The notes below the pieces were generated by a model, which ran no database searches, was not told the origin of the DNA, and saw only the letters and a list, made by a program, of their open reading frames with translations. The position numbers were made by a program, and so were the translations under genes. Positions 1-10,098 of a DNA stretch of 64,000 nt are shown in pieces. This DNA comes from Amorphophallus konjac (taxonomy: Eukaryota > Streptophyta > Magnoliopsida > Alismatales > Araceae): the NCBI GenBank assembly GCA_022559845.1, contig CM040126.1, positions 225,934,641 through 225,998,640 of the forward strand. The letters are read 5' to 3'. The stretch's first letter is position 1. Every line of letters begins with the position of its first letter.

Positions 1-1
1 T

Positions 2-993
2 GATGGAATTTAGGTAATCATCGATCGCCTAACTAAATCGGCCTATTTCTTACCCATCAAAAGCCGATGGCCAGTCGATGTACTTGCTGCCCTATATATG
101 AAGGAGATGATTAGATTGCAAGCAGTCCCTGTGTCAATTGTATGTGACGGAGACGCACACTTTACCTCTCATTTTTGGAAAAGTCTACAACATTCTCTAG
201 GGACGAAACTCAACTTCAGTATTGCTTTCCATCCCCAGACAGATGGACAGACCGAAAGGACAAATCAAGTTGTGGAAGATATGTTGAGAGCGTGCATTAT
301 AGACTTCGGCAGAAGCTGGCATGACCACTTACCCCTAGCCGAGTTTGCATATAATAACAGCTATCAAGCCAGTATACAAATGGCACCTTTTGGGGACTGT
401 ATGGCAGGAGTTGCTGATCTCCAATATGCTGGGATGAAGTTGGTGAAAAACAAATTCTAGGCCCAAATATGGAAAGAGATTCTACTGAGAAGATACACCT
501 TATTCAAGAAAAGCTAAAGATAGCATAGTCCAGGCAAAAATCTTATGCTGACAACAGAAGGCGAGATCTGGAATTTCAAGTCGGAGATCATATTTTTCTC
601 AAGGTATCTCCCGACCGAGGTATTAGAAGGTTCGGTGTTAAGGGAAAGCTAACACCAAGGTTTATTGGTCCATTCGAAGTGCAGGAAAGTGTAGGCGAGG
701 TCGCTTATCGCATCGCCCTACATCCGCAACTATCAGAAGTGCACAACGTATTCCATGTTTCTATACTGAAGAAATACGTGCACGATCCCTTCCATGTCAT
801 TGACCACAATGACTTAGTGATATAAAAGGACATTACCTACGAGCAGAAGCCAATGAAGATCCTCGACCGAGAAGTTCGAGTAAGGAACAAGACGATCCCT
901 ATGGTAAAAATCTAATGGAATCGATACTTAGAACAAGAAGCTACATGGGAAACTGAAGAGTCTATGAAGAGAAGATTTTTGGAGTTATTCTAG
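2..993 (+). pseudogene. Ty3/gypsy (Tekay/Del-like) integrase and chromodomain fragment
   Basis: This is the C-terminal part of a gypsy Pol, close to the integrase of the fuller Tekay copy encoded at 32,434-34,005. It includes the core stretch holding the second catalytic Asp (in VCDGD) and the catalytic Glu of the D,D35E triad (in DGQTERTN), then a PRFIGPFE segment and the chromodomain-like tail ending ETEESM. The reading frame is broken by a TAG at 11-13 (a Trp codon in the other copy), by an extra T near 388-391 that shifts the frame, and by further in-frame stops downstream. The terminal stop is at 991-993. The 5' part of the element lies outside the window. The family call is firm; this is a dead fragment. 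Confidence 0.9.
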
Positions 994-1059
994 TTGAAAG
1001 TACTTCGCATCCTTCCTATTTTCGCATAGTACAGTTGAATTTGGGGACCAAATTCTTTT

Positions 1060-1072
1060 AAGTGGGGGAGGG
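1060..1072 (+). other. polypurine tract of the Tekay-like fragment
   Basis: AAGTGGGGGAGGG lies directly before the TG that opens the LTR. The same tract, reverse-complemented, sits next to the 3' LTR of the full Tekay copy at 32,355. It primes plus-strand DNA synthesis in LTR elements. Confidence 0.85.
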
Positions 1073-1255
1073 TGTAGCACCCCTGATAAAATAATTGAGA
1101 AAAATTTAAAACTTTTTCCTAAAAAATCCTACCTAAAGGCCTTATATAAAGAATCCAACCTCATGAGGACCATTATGTAAATGTACAACCCAACATCACT
1201 TTATGTCATCATGGGTAGTTACGTAGTGTACTTCTTCCTAAAGGTAGGATTCTGA
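1073..1255 (+). repeat. start of a Tekay-like 3' LTR, truncated by element A
   Basis: The LTR opens TGTAGCACCCCTGA, matching the first 13 bases of the LTR of the complete Tekay copy (reverse complement of 32,342-32,354), then diverges. Only about 180 bp remain before element A begins. I could not find the continuation of this LTR on the far side of A at 8,372, so the original context is not resolved. Confidence 0.6.
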
Positions 1256-1275
1256 GCCTCGTCTGGGCCAACAAT

Positions 1276-1288
1276 TGGTATCAGAGCC
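1276..1288 (+). other. primer-binding site, initiator tRNA-Met
   Basis: TGGTATCAGAGCC is complementary to the 3' end of plant initiator tRNA-Met. It starts 3 nt after the LTR-terminal CA, the usual place for minus-strand primer binding. Confidence 0.9.
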
Positions 1289-1340
1289 TCGTCTCTGATT
1301 TTTTAGTCGACCTTACAGTCATAGAGTAAAGATCTTTTCC

Positions 1341-3040
1341 ATGATGGCTAGTGTGAATTCTATTCCTATCTTTAATGGTTTTGATTATTCTTTATGGCTA
1401 GGAAAATTTTATGTTTGGATTACTAGCATTAATCCAAAGCTTATGAGCTTAATGACTCATGGTCCTCATGTGTTACCCAAAAATGAGTTAAGATGGACCG
1501 CTGAGGATAAGAGAAAGAATTCTGATCATTTGTTTGCTTTGAATGCTCTTAAGGTAGTAGTAAACATTAAAAAAATTCATTTGTCTCCAACTGTAGGTCT
1601 GCCAAAGAGATTTGCGATGGGATAAAGGAAGCCCAAGAAGAAAGTCAAAACAATGAGTGCCTCGCAGCAAGCAACAGAAGCTCAAAGATAAATCCTGACT
1701 CCGATTCTGAAGATGATGATGAGTTGAGCTACGATGAATTGTTAAATGCCTATGATGAACTGTTTGATAGATATAAAGCATTAAAATTTGAAAACAAAAG
1801 GTTGAAAAAGAAACATGACAATTCTTCATGTGGAAAATGTATTGAGCTTGAAAAACTTGTTAAATCTCACATGCTTGTTGAAGAAGTACTCAAAGAAATG
1901 ATTGAAAACCTTAGATTTGAAAATAACTCCTTGTTGGAAAAAAATTCAGAACTTCAACATATGGGAAAAGATAATGAGAATCTGAAAGAATTGAATGGTG
2001 CTATGTCTGAAAAGCTACTTATCCTTGAAAAAGAAAAATGCATGTCTGTTGATAAATCTGAATGGTTAAGGAGCTAAGACATGAAATTGAAAGCTTTAAA
2101 AACGTGAATGATAAATTTGAATGCAATGAAACCATGAATAAAATGGTTGATAAAAATGTGAGTTATCAAAATGAAAAGCTTGCTGAAGAGATTGAGAAGT
2201 TGAAAGATCAAAATAGTCTTCTGGTTGATAAAATCCACATGTTTGAAAAAAGAAAATATGTAGTTGTTGATAATCTTGAAAACTCTCAAGTTTTAGAAGA
2301 AGAAATTGCAAGCTATAAAACTGTTAATTCTTTGTTGAATGAGAAGCTTGCATTGTGTGAAAAAGAATTGGCTGAATCTAACTTGCACATCTCGTCATTG
2401 GAAGATGAGATCAAGAATTTGAATGAGTCAATGTGCTTGTATGATAATGAGAATTCAAAAGAAAAAAATGTTGTTGTTCATTCTTGTTTGCATGAAAAAC
2501 ATTCATTTGTTAAACATGCTCATGCATCAAGAAAACAAAGAAATGTTTCATATTATTACTATGGAAACTATGGTCATGACATGTATGACTGCTCCTTGAT
2601 GAAATTTGATGATGATGAGACATTGAGGTCAAAATTAAAAAGTGTTGATGATTCTAAAAAATATGAAAAATCTATGAAGAAAAACTTCAATGTTCATTGC
2701 TACTATTGTGGGCTACATGGTCATGTGTTTGAAGATTGTTTTATAAAGAAAAATGATGATGAATCCTTTGCCAAAAAGAACTTTTCATGTCATTACTGTG
2801 GTAGTTTTGGACATATAATGAATGATTGTCATGTAATGAAAAATGATGACAATTGGTTTCTGAAAGGAAATTCTTCTAACTGTTTTTATTGTGGCCTGAA
2901 TGGACACTCAATGGATAATTGTTCATGATGAGGGTCGATGATAAATGGTATGAGAGGAGAAACAAAAAGAAAATTTTTGTTCATGAAAGAACTAACCCCT
3001 CGGGACCCAAGATGGCTTGGGTACCCAAATTACCAAAATG
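1341..3040 (+). pseudogene. gag: Gag of element A (copia/SIRE type), two frameshifts
   Basis: Gag forms the particle and binds element RNA. The start ATG at 1,341 gives an N-terminus of the PIFNGFDYSLW type shared with the other Gags in this window. The frame moves near 1,570-1,595, runs through an acidic stretch and coiled coil (1,724-2,077), moves again near 2,060, and continues to a zinc-knuckle array. One knuckle has lost its cysteines (YYYYGNYGHDMYDC); three are intact CX2CX4HX4C motifs ending near 2,925. An in-frame TGA at 2,926-2,928 then precedes about 36 further codons up to the conserved GPKMAWVP motif, with a final TGA at 3,038-3,040. Copia Gag-Pol would continue from that motif into protease; here it stops. 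The frame breaks make this copy non-functional. Confidence 0.85.
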
Positions 3041-3103
3041 AGAATTTATTTTGCAGGGGTGCCTTGAGGTCAAAAATATTTAATTCATAAAGGACACTCA
3101 AGG
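3002..3103 (+). other. paired hairpins around the gag stop codon (element A)
   Basis: Hairpin H1 (3,002-3,026) is GGGACCCAAG, ATGG, CTTGGGTACCC: a six-pair core with near-continuous flanks, built from the GPKMAWVP codons. After the stop and TTTTGCAG comes hairpin H2, with arms CCTTGAG (3,062-3,068) and CTCAAGG (3,097-3,103). The same arrangement occurs in elements C, F and G. The function is not known. Confidence 0.5.
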
Positions 3104-3578
3104 TGAGAAAGAAAATGTTTGATTTTGAGAACTTCCTTAGTTTGGTTTATGTTGAAGAATCTAAAAAGGTAAAACTTGATCTTGGAGAAAAATATTTACA
3201 ATTCTGCCTCACTGACTCTTGTCAATTGTTGAAATGTTGAGATCTTCCTTTTTGATGAGTAGTTGACGTGAATGTTTCTTTTTGAACATCTTGTAAATAA
3301 TCATAACTCTTGAATGCTTAATCTTGCACATATATAGCTCTTCATACACACTTCACTTTTGTTTTTGCAAATAACAACACACTTAGTTGCATGACACAAT
3401 TCACACATATCATACACACATTTGCATACTTGTGAATAGGAATAATTTTTCAATCATCTTTTCAAGTTACATGCATATACTTAAATATCATTGCATACTT
3501 GTGTGCTTAAATGCCATGATTATTCGGTATATAAAATGGTGTTAGTGGAAGGTTTGATTATGTTCAGCCGGAAGCTTT

Positions 3579-3627
3579 CACTACGCGTGAGGTGGTCTTC
3601 GGACCTACGTTCTCCGTCAAGTACCGA
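3579..3627 (+). other. conserved block in the post-gag non-coding region (element A)
   Basis: A block running from CACTACGCGTGAGG to CAAGTACC resembles blocks at similar relative positions in C (22,709-22,798, minus) and E (50,361-50,450, minus). In A it contains GGTC-TTCG-GACC, a four-pair stem closed by a TTCG loop. No long ORF covers it. The rest of 3,041-5,087 is AT-rich and holds no recognised gene. Confidence 0.4.
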
Positions 3628-4027
3628 TAATCAATCTGCTTGAAGTCATTGCAAAATCTCCGCTTGAATGCATGTATATAGTTTATACAATCACTTTTTG
3701 ACTCCTTCTATGACTCATCCCTTGCTAAATGAAGTTGCATTGATTTAGACATGTTTGTTACATGGCATATATTAAGGGGGAGATTTTTTATAACTGTGCA
3801 TACATTTAGGGGGAGACATTACTGTGATAAGACTAATTCATCTTTTACATTCAATACAACCACCCATACAAAATGTACCTTTTTGAGATAATGATTCAAT
3901 TTAATAAGGATTACTATTTTCTACTCTACACTTTTGAGAACTATTGATTCTCTACATAGAAATCACATGTCTCGTGAGGAAAAAGCTGTTTACCCCTTCA
4001 AAAATCATATAAGTGGAACGTGGATCC

Positions 4028-4252
4028 GAGTAGCCGGGAATCCCCCCTGAAATAAAGGAGGAAACTCGCGTCGAAAGGAGAAACTAATCCATATAAAATA
4101 GGTGTAATTTACCACTGAGTAGCCGGGAAGTGCCCCTGAGACAAAGGGTACAACTCGCGTCGAAAAGTGTCTCATCCACGTCATAAAAATTGACGAAACT
4201 GAGTAACTGGGAATTGCCCCTGAAACAAAGGGCATGACTCGTGTCAAAAGGT
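4028..4252 (+). repeat. three hairpin-forming repeats, about 52 bp each
   Basis: Units begin at 4,028, 4,117 and 4,201. Each runs GAGTARCYGGGAA, then a C-rich arm, then CTGARAYAAA, a G-rich arm, ACTCGYGTC and an A-rich end. The arms pair: TGCCC with GGGCA in unit 3, TGCCC with GGGTA (one wobble) in unit 2, and a one-mismatch TCCCCC/GGAGGA stem in unit 1. GAGT and ACTC can pair outside these. Related units occur in C and E. Confidence 0.6.
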
Positions 4253-5027
4253 TAGTCACATTGTTTTTAGTAATTAAAATTTGGGGTCATACATAGCTAC
4301 CAATATTCGAGCATCGTGTATGGAAGTGTATGGATGATAAGTTCTTTTCAGTGTTCTTTAAAAAATCTGATTTTCCATATTGACTTGAACTTCATTGCTC
4401 AATCTTCACATATGCACCTTGGGTTTGATTGTTTGAATGTCCTTTATGAATCAGTCGTCTTTCATGGTTAATGCAGTACTTTATTTATGTAAGCACGACC
4501 TTCTTTGTATTGTACATGCACATAATGTTCTACAATCGATTGCATTATCCTTACACCCGTCCCGAAGGGACTTGCATGAGTCTATACTTAACTATGCATG
4601 CTTGAGTGCCTGAATGCTTGATCTGTCTGTTCATATCATACTTCATTACATTTACATGCATCTATAGGTTATACATGTGGATAACAGGTTAAATAACCGA
4701 CTGTCAGTTTGTTTTTGTTCTTGACAATTGGGTAGAATAATGTACTTTTTAAGCATAATCCACTATGTGTATAACTTAGTTTTCAGTTTATGCAAATAGT
4801 TTCCTTATACTATTTGTATATATTTAGTCATACATATAACAAAAATTGAGCCTTTGCATTTATTCCAAACATCTGCTAAATGAACATAATTTGCAAATTC
4901 CTACTTGGTTTTGGTCTCCACACCTTCCCTTCGTGGGAGGTTAATTGCTGGGTTTGTGCGCTCTTGTCTCTCTCGTTTTTGTAAACTTCACAGTTACTCC
5001 TGAGTCCCCCATCTTTTTGATGATGCC

Positions 5028-5086
5028 AAAGGGGGAGAGAAATTTGAGTGGGCCACAATATATTGTCATCATCAAAAAGGGGGAGA
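5028..5086 (+). other. double polypurine tract of element A
   Basis: AAAGGGGGAGA (5,028-5,038) and AAAAAGGGGGAGA (5,074-5,086) flank a short spacer; the second abuts the 3' LTR. Repeated tracts of this type before the 3' LTR are typical of SIRE/Maximus-type copia elements, and the same word recurs in B, C and E. Confidence 0.8.
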
Positions 5087-6521
5087 TTGTTGGGTTCTGT
5101 GCGCCCCCTCGTTATCTTTGACAATGGTTTTGATGATTCCAATATATTGTGTGTTTTATGCTTAATGACATTTTCATGATAAACAAGCTAACATGATGAA
5201 ATCTTGCTTTGCAGGTGGTTCAAATACAATGCTCCTTCATGGATATATCCTTATGTTTGCCCTGAACTTCATTTATAACTCATGTTTATGAACTGATCTT
5301 AGCTTGCATGAAGGTTTGATTGAGTTGCTTTGGAATGTGCTTGATGTGACTTCAATATGCATTGGACTGTCTAAAGCTGTTTTTCATTCCTCTTGGAATG
5401 GGTCGACCCCATGGGTCGACCCATGGCTCTTTGACCTTTAGTTTTTACTTTGTTAAGAAGCATGGTCCTTCATGTATATATCATTGATGTTGACTCTTGC
5501 ATTGGTGATTTCATGTGAAAACTACGACTCTCAGTGGATTATCATATGGCATAATCAAATTGCTTAAGATGGTTCTAATCATGTGAGTGCATGCTTAGGA
5601 CTGAATCTTGTGAAATGGATTTGTGTCTACTTATACTGCCTATGAATCACAGTTAAGTTTAAATTGCGTTTGATTGTGCTTGAATTTATTGGACTGCAAC
5701 TGTGATTCTTCTGTGACTTGAAAATGGCTTTCCCATGCCTTGGAAGACCCATTTGATCATTTGGCAAGTGCTATCACTATTTCAGTTATGGCTGTGATCA
5801 TTCCTTTGTAGTTTGTGGTATGAGTGCAGTTTGCTATGAAATTGATGTATGGCTTCATACATAGATGGAGTTTGTGTGTGGTTGTGTTTAAGTTGGGCTT
5901 GTCATGCCTCAATCTTAACTAAAATGAAAGCCCGCGGTTTCATGGTTGGCCATGTGAAAACCCATCCTTACACATGGTTATTGTTCAACAGGTTTTATAT
6001 TCAAGTTCAGTGGCTTGATCTTGATAGACTGACTTAAATGATTTGTTTACATTAAGTGTAGGTTCATATAGTCCTCAAAGGGATGGATCCATGGTAAGAC
6101 CTTGCTTCTGAACTTGATTATCCATACCTTGATTGGGCTTGAAATGGTTCTTCATGTATTCGGTCTACAAGTGTTTTCATGCATATTTGTTCTTGGATAT
6201 CTGTGGCAGTTAGTGTGTTGTTCATCTTGGATCATTTTTCTCTAAATGAATCCAAGGTTGTTTGGTGTTTTTAATACCCTCTAACCATGTCATTCACGTG
6301 GCAATATCATGTTTTCATAAGAGGGGGTTGAGGGTGTTATTAATTCTAGAAGTGGTTTGAAATTCAAGGTGTTTAACACCTTCATTGATTTGTGCTCTTA
6401 AAGACCCTTCATTGGATGTCATTCCATGGGCATATAATGTGTTAATTATAGGGGTTTGATCTTGGTTGAAGGTTTTAGGCCTTCATTATTGGTTTAATTG
6501 AGTTTACATTTCTGTCAGGAA

Positions 6522-6832
6522 AAGTGTCGACTCTAGGAGTCGACACTTATTTTGTTCTGTTCTGTCTGCTACGTGTTTCATTTGTCCAGACAGAAAGTGT
6601 CAACTCCAGGAGTCGACACTTTCTGGCCAGCCTGCTTGCTGGACACTTCTGGCTGAAAGTGTCGACTCCTAGAGTCGACACTTACAGGCCGGAGGTCTGT
6701 TTTCAAAGAAAACAGAACCTCTGGTGAAAAGTGTCGACCCAATGAGTCGACACTTTCACCCAAGTCCTGTTTTTATATAACAGGATAGCATGTTGTGAGA
6801 AAGGTGTCGACTCCATAGGTCGACACTTTCTC
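6522..6832. repeat. array of five GTGTCGACTC/GAGTCGACAC palindromes
   Basis: Palindromes lie at 6,522-6,548 (12-bp arms, spacer TAG), 6,592-6,624 (one mismatch), 6,657-6,683 (12-bp arms, spacer CTA), 6,723-6,760 (arms extended by GGTGAAA/TTTCACC) and 6,797-6,832 (arms extended by GAGAAA/TTTCTC). All share the GTCGAC core, while the flanking extensions differ but still pair. Confidence 0.85.
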
Positions 6833-7974
6833 TTGTTCGTCCGGATAGAGTTTTCTGGATTGATCTCGAAAACCCCATTAGCTGATCTGTTTGCTTGCGG
6901 CTTTTTACCCCAACGCCCCTAGAGTAACTCCTACCCATTGGGTGTTGGATTAAGAGGTTTTTACATGGGGCTTTATGTCCTTTGTTGAGTTTTCTATCTT
7001 GTATATGATGTCGACGATCTTCATCGTAGGAGAATATCCTTGCGCCAATATTGCCCTATCTGCTTGCAAGGAAAGGAGGAAAAGGGGGCGACGCCGCCCC
7101 ACCTGGAGGAGAAAGAAGAAGAAGAGGAGAATGCCAAGAATGAGGAACAACTGTCGATCTGATTCCACCTCTGAGTATTGATGCTGAAGATTCTATCTTG
7201 GGCGGCTCCTGCGATGAAGAAGAATGACGAGGAGGCGTGCTTATCTGTTGGAGGAGGAGGAGAAGCCGGAGAGGTCTCATCCAAGAGCCCGAGCCTTGAT
7301 CCGGAAGCTGCTGCTACTGCTCTCCACGGTCTGCAATTTTGGGCGACTCAATCAACAAGGCTGGCTGCTTCCACTCTATGGTTCATCATTTTCAGCGCAC
7401 CCCACCTACTGATTCAAGGGATTCATGGGATATCCAAAAGGGAAATATTATATATCTGTTATTCATTTAATTGTGATGTCCCTTTTTAACCAATGCATAG
7501 TTGTGAGCATATTGATTCATTTGTTCTTGGTGGTTGCAGATATGTTCGGAGCTTGGATTTGAAGGAACTTCATTGAAACTTCAAGAAGGAAGCCCGTCTA
7601 CTCCAACATCCTGCAGATTCAATTCTCTCCAACCAAAGATTCAAGAAAGATCTTCTTATAGCTATTGGAGAACTAAAGGGAAAGCTTTCCATATCTCTTA
7701 CCCATTTCTTTGAGATGGTTTTCTTGATATATTTTTTGCAGTGAGCACATATTGTATATCTTTTGATACTTCTTAACATACAAATAGCTGTGTGTGTGGA
7801 CGGAGCTGCATCTCCGTGTGATTTACTATCTGGGGTGTGTTCCCCGACTGTGTGTGTGTGTGTGCTATAGTGGCAGCATGTTGAGGCAAGGCCTCGTGTG
7901 TGTATTTCTACGGAAGCAGCGTGTGTGTGGTTGGGGTTCGTCCCCGTGTTGCTACAAAAGTAGCGTGTAGTGAA

Positions 7975-8039
7975 GCCTCACCCAGTTGGGTGAGGGGTGG
8001 ACGTAGGGAGTCCATCGTGGTCCCGAATCACCTAAAAAC
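7975..8039 (+). promoter_or_regulatory. conserved two-hairpin LTR module (element A)
   Basis: Stem 1 is CCTCACCCA (7,976-7,984) with TGGGTGAGG (7,987-7,995). Next GGTGG (7,996-8,000) can pair with TCACC (8,028-8,032), enclosing a short GGGA/TCCC stem, and the module ends CCTAAAAA. Stem sequences differ from those in B, C, E and F but pairing is kept. Confidence 0.55.
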
Positions 8040-8366
8040 AATTGTGCCTTGTGTGATTGCCTGTGTGACTATCATTTCTTCTATCTCCGTTCACAGGTAC
8101 ATTATATAGATTTTTACTCACTGCACCACTGCACATTGCTACCTCTGTTATCCGTGTTAGACATAAATTCATCTGTCTGTTGCACTGTTATTACGAGTGA
8201 GATCGAAAAGATCGAGAGAACTTTTTAGATCCCATGCTTGTTTAGGCTAATCAACGTAGTTTGTTTTAATTCCCATGTGTTTAGTTAAGAAAAATTTTAA
8301 AATCCGCCATCTCGGCAAGGGGACAATTCAACCCCCCTTCTTGTCCGCCATCTCTCTGGGCCAACA

Positions 8367-9195
8367 GCCTCTACTTCTTGCAAATCATCACAGATTCTAT
8401 TTTCCTGCTACAACTCCGCGGCGGGGTGCCCTTCGTCGGTCCGGGGCGGAGCCATGCTGCGTCTTCGACTTCCTGCTCCGACCCCAACCTGAAGAGGAGA
8501 GTGTCTTCTTCGATTTCCATCTCTCTGGGCTCTTTTTCTTCCCTCATATGCTTAGTTCTCTCCTCCTACTTTTAACAAATCGTCACAATTTTACACTTTG
8601 TTTCTGCACAGTTCTCTACACATTTTTACATTTTTCTCTCTCCTTTCTTAATCAAATTTCGTGATTTCAAATCCCATGAATGCACAACACTCCCACCTTT
8701 CATTTGCACCCATTTATAGGGGTTAAAAACCCTCCCTCGGTGTGTTCCCCCCTTTCTTTCATGGTATTTTATCACTTCGGGGCACGTACTACACTTTCAT
8801 GATCTAATGGGTGTTCTTTTATTTTTATGGCTTTGTTTTGCAGGAGATTATCAATAGGAACGTGAGGCCCTCTTCCTCTAGCCGGATGGAAGGAGAGTAG
8901 GTCCGATCCCACCAGTTCCCCGCACCCATCTTCAAGGCGCGATCACGTTGTAGCGGTCACCTTTGGCCGCGATCTTCTTCATTTTCCCAAGGTACGTCGT
9001 AAGTTTGTTTTCATTATAGCATCTATTTCCTACTGTTAATAGCTTGGGTGGCGATCACGGTTCACTCAGTTTTTTTTATCACCCTTTCCTTGTTCATGCT
9101 ATCATGTTATTTTTATGATCACACTCTCATATACATGCATAGCTTGTTAGAGGGTGGGATATTCGGTTACATTTACTATCTACACTATTGTCTGT
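8367..9195 (+). other. unassigned sequence upstream of the element B ORF
   Basis: No convincing gene. The stretch is pyrimidine-rich (8,470-8,660), then contains TTTTGCAG at about 8,837-8,844 and CAAGGTACGT at about 8,987-8,996, which look like a 3' splice acceptor and a 5' splice donor around a 140-bp segment. One GTAGCGGTCACCTTTGGCCGC motif near 8,950 recalls the palindromes in the X LTR. It may be part of element B upstream of its last ORF, but I cannot show this. Confidence 0.3.
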
Positions 9196-10098
9196 ATGGG
9201 AGCTCAACCTGCTTTATCACCTGAAGAGCAGCCTGCTTCACAAACAGCTGTAGCCTCAAGTTCAGCTCCATAAGTGTCTGACCCCACTTTAGTCAATCTG
9301 ATGATGACTCAATTTAGTTTGGTAAACGTTTCTCTTGAACAATTAAAAAGTGCTGTAGAAAAGCAAGATACAAGATTACTTCATTTAGAGCAAACTATCA
9401 ATAGCAGCTGGTAGAAGTACTTAAGTGATAGAAATAGATTTAATGAACAGTTGAAAAGGCTTCTGAATTCAATTTCAGCTGTATGTCAACATGCTAGTTC
9501 TACATTGCCTAATCTGAGAATGAATGTAGTTGAGTCATACTTGAGGATAAGCCAGAACATTGCTCATTCTTTTGAGATTAAGAGAGACCAGCATAGAATC
9601 AAAAATCAGCTGAGCATCATGTTACATGAGTAGCAAGTTCTGTCAGCTAAAGTTGTCAGTGTCTCAACTGATGTTCAATCTTGTATCACTCACTTGGGTA
9701 ACCTGTATGGTAAACTTGACTCTGTTCAAGAAAAAGTGCAGAATTTGATAGCAAATCGCCAGCATGTTAGTTCTACCAGTACTTTCACTTCTATGGCAGA
9801 CATTGTTCAAAGACAATCAGTTCAGTTGGACAGTTCCACTGACATGATACATGATTGGATTGAAGATGTATCCGCTTCTATTAAATAGCTACATGATCAA
9901 GTTCTTGCCACTGATAACAAGCTATCTCTAAAGTTTGCTGCCCTTGGAACCAAAGTTAACAAGTTATCTCCTAAAGGTTATGCGACTGCTTTACCACTAA
10001 AAGGGCAATCTAGTTCTAGCACAGCTATCTCAGTTGCCAGAAGAAGAGGTTGTGGCCGAAGTCCTGCTGTCTCCATCCATACACCTGCAGATATTTAA
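9196..10098 (+). pseudogene. decayed ORF in the env-like position of SIRE-like element B
   Basis: One frame runs from ATG 9,196 to TAA 10,096-10,098 (about 300 codons), interrupted by in-frame stops at 9,271 (TAA), 9,412 (TAG), 9,631 (TAG) and 9,886 (TAG). At the last of these the tandem copy 361 bp downstream reads CAG, so that TAG is a C-to-T change. The conceptual product is Ser/Gln-rich with long heptad-like helical stretches (coiled coil) and a basic tail around RRRGCGRSP. It has no Pol motifs. It lies just upstream of the polypurine tract and LTR, where SIRE/Maximus elements carry their env-like ORF. That role is inferred from position only; I see no clear signal peptide or transmembrane segment. 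Confidence 0.55.

Larger units (their letters stand above)
1261..8366 (+). mobile_element. element A: gag-only copia/SIRE-like LTR retrotransposon (TR-GAG-like)
   Basis: The order is a 13-bp LTR remnant (1,261-1,273), an initiator-Met PBS, a gag pseudogene, about 2 kb of non-coding sequence, two polypurine tracts and a 3,279-bp 3' LTR. No protease, integrase, reverse transcriptase or RNase H sequence is present. The 5-bp word GCCTC flanks it at 1,256-1,260 and 8,367-8,371 and could be a target-site duplication. The internal length (3.8 kb) and the length of the 3' non-coding part match element C, whose LTR is unrelated in sequence, so the gag-only plan looks ancestral and not due to random deletion. 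The loss of the 5' LTR is real, but its mechanism is not clear. Confidence 0.75.
5088..8366 (+). repeat. 3' LTR of element A (3,279 bp)
   Basis: It begins TGTTGGG and ends GGGCCAACA, giving TGTTGG/CCAACA terminal inverted repeats. Inside are a single palindrome at 5,397-5,426, a G-box CACGTG at 6,295-6,300, an array of five SalI-centred palindromes (6,522-6,832), a possible TATA motif (TTTTATATAA, 6,771-6,780), the conserved two-hairpin module (7,975-8,039) and a C-rich end (TTCAACCCCCCTT) that recurs near the ends of the other SIRE-like LTRs. Short ORFs inside it are not credible genes. Confidence 0.8.

Noticed and set aside
7100..7490. Several 60-100 codon ORFs in LTR A
   Set aside because: Overlapping frames on both strands in GA-rich LTR leader sequence, with no conserved domain.
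8837..8996. Possible exon between TTTTGCAG and CAAGGTACGT
   Set aside because: Splice-like words alone are weak evidence, and no open frame connects the segment to the ORF at 9,196.
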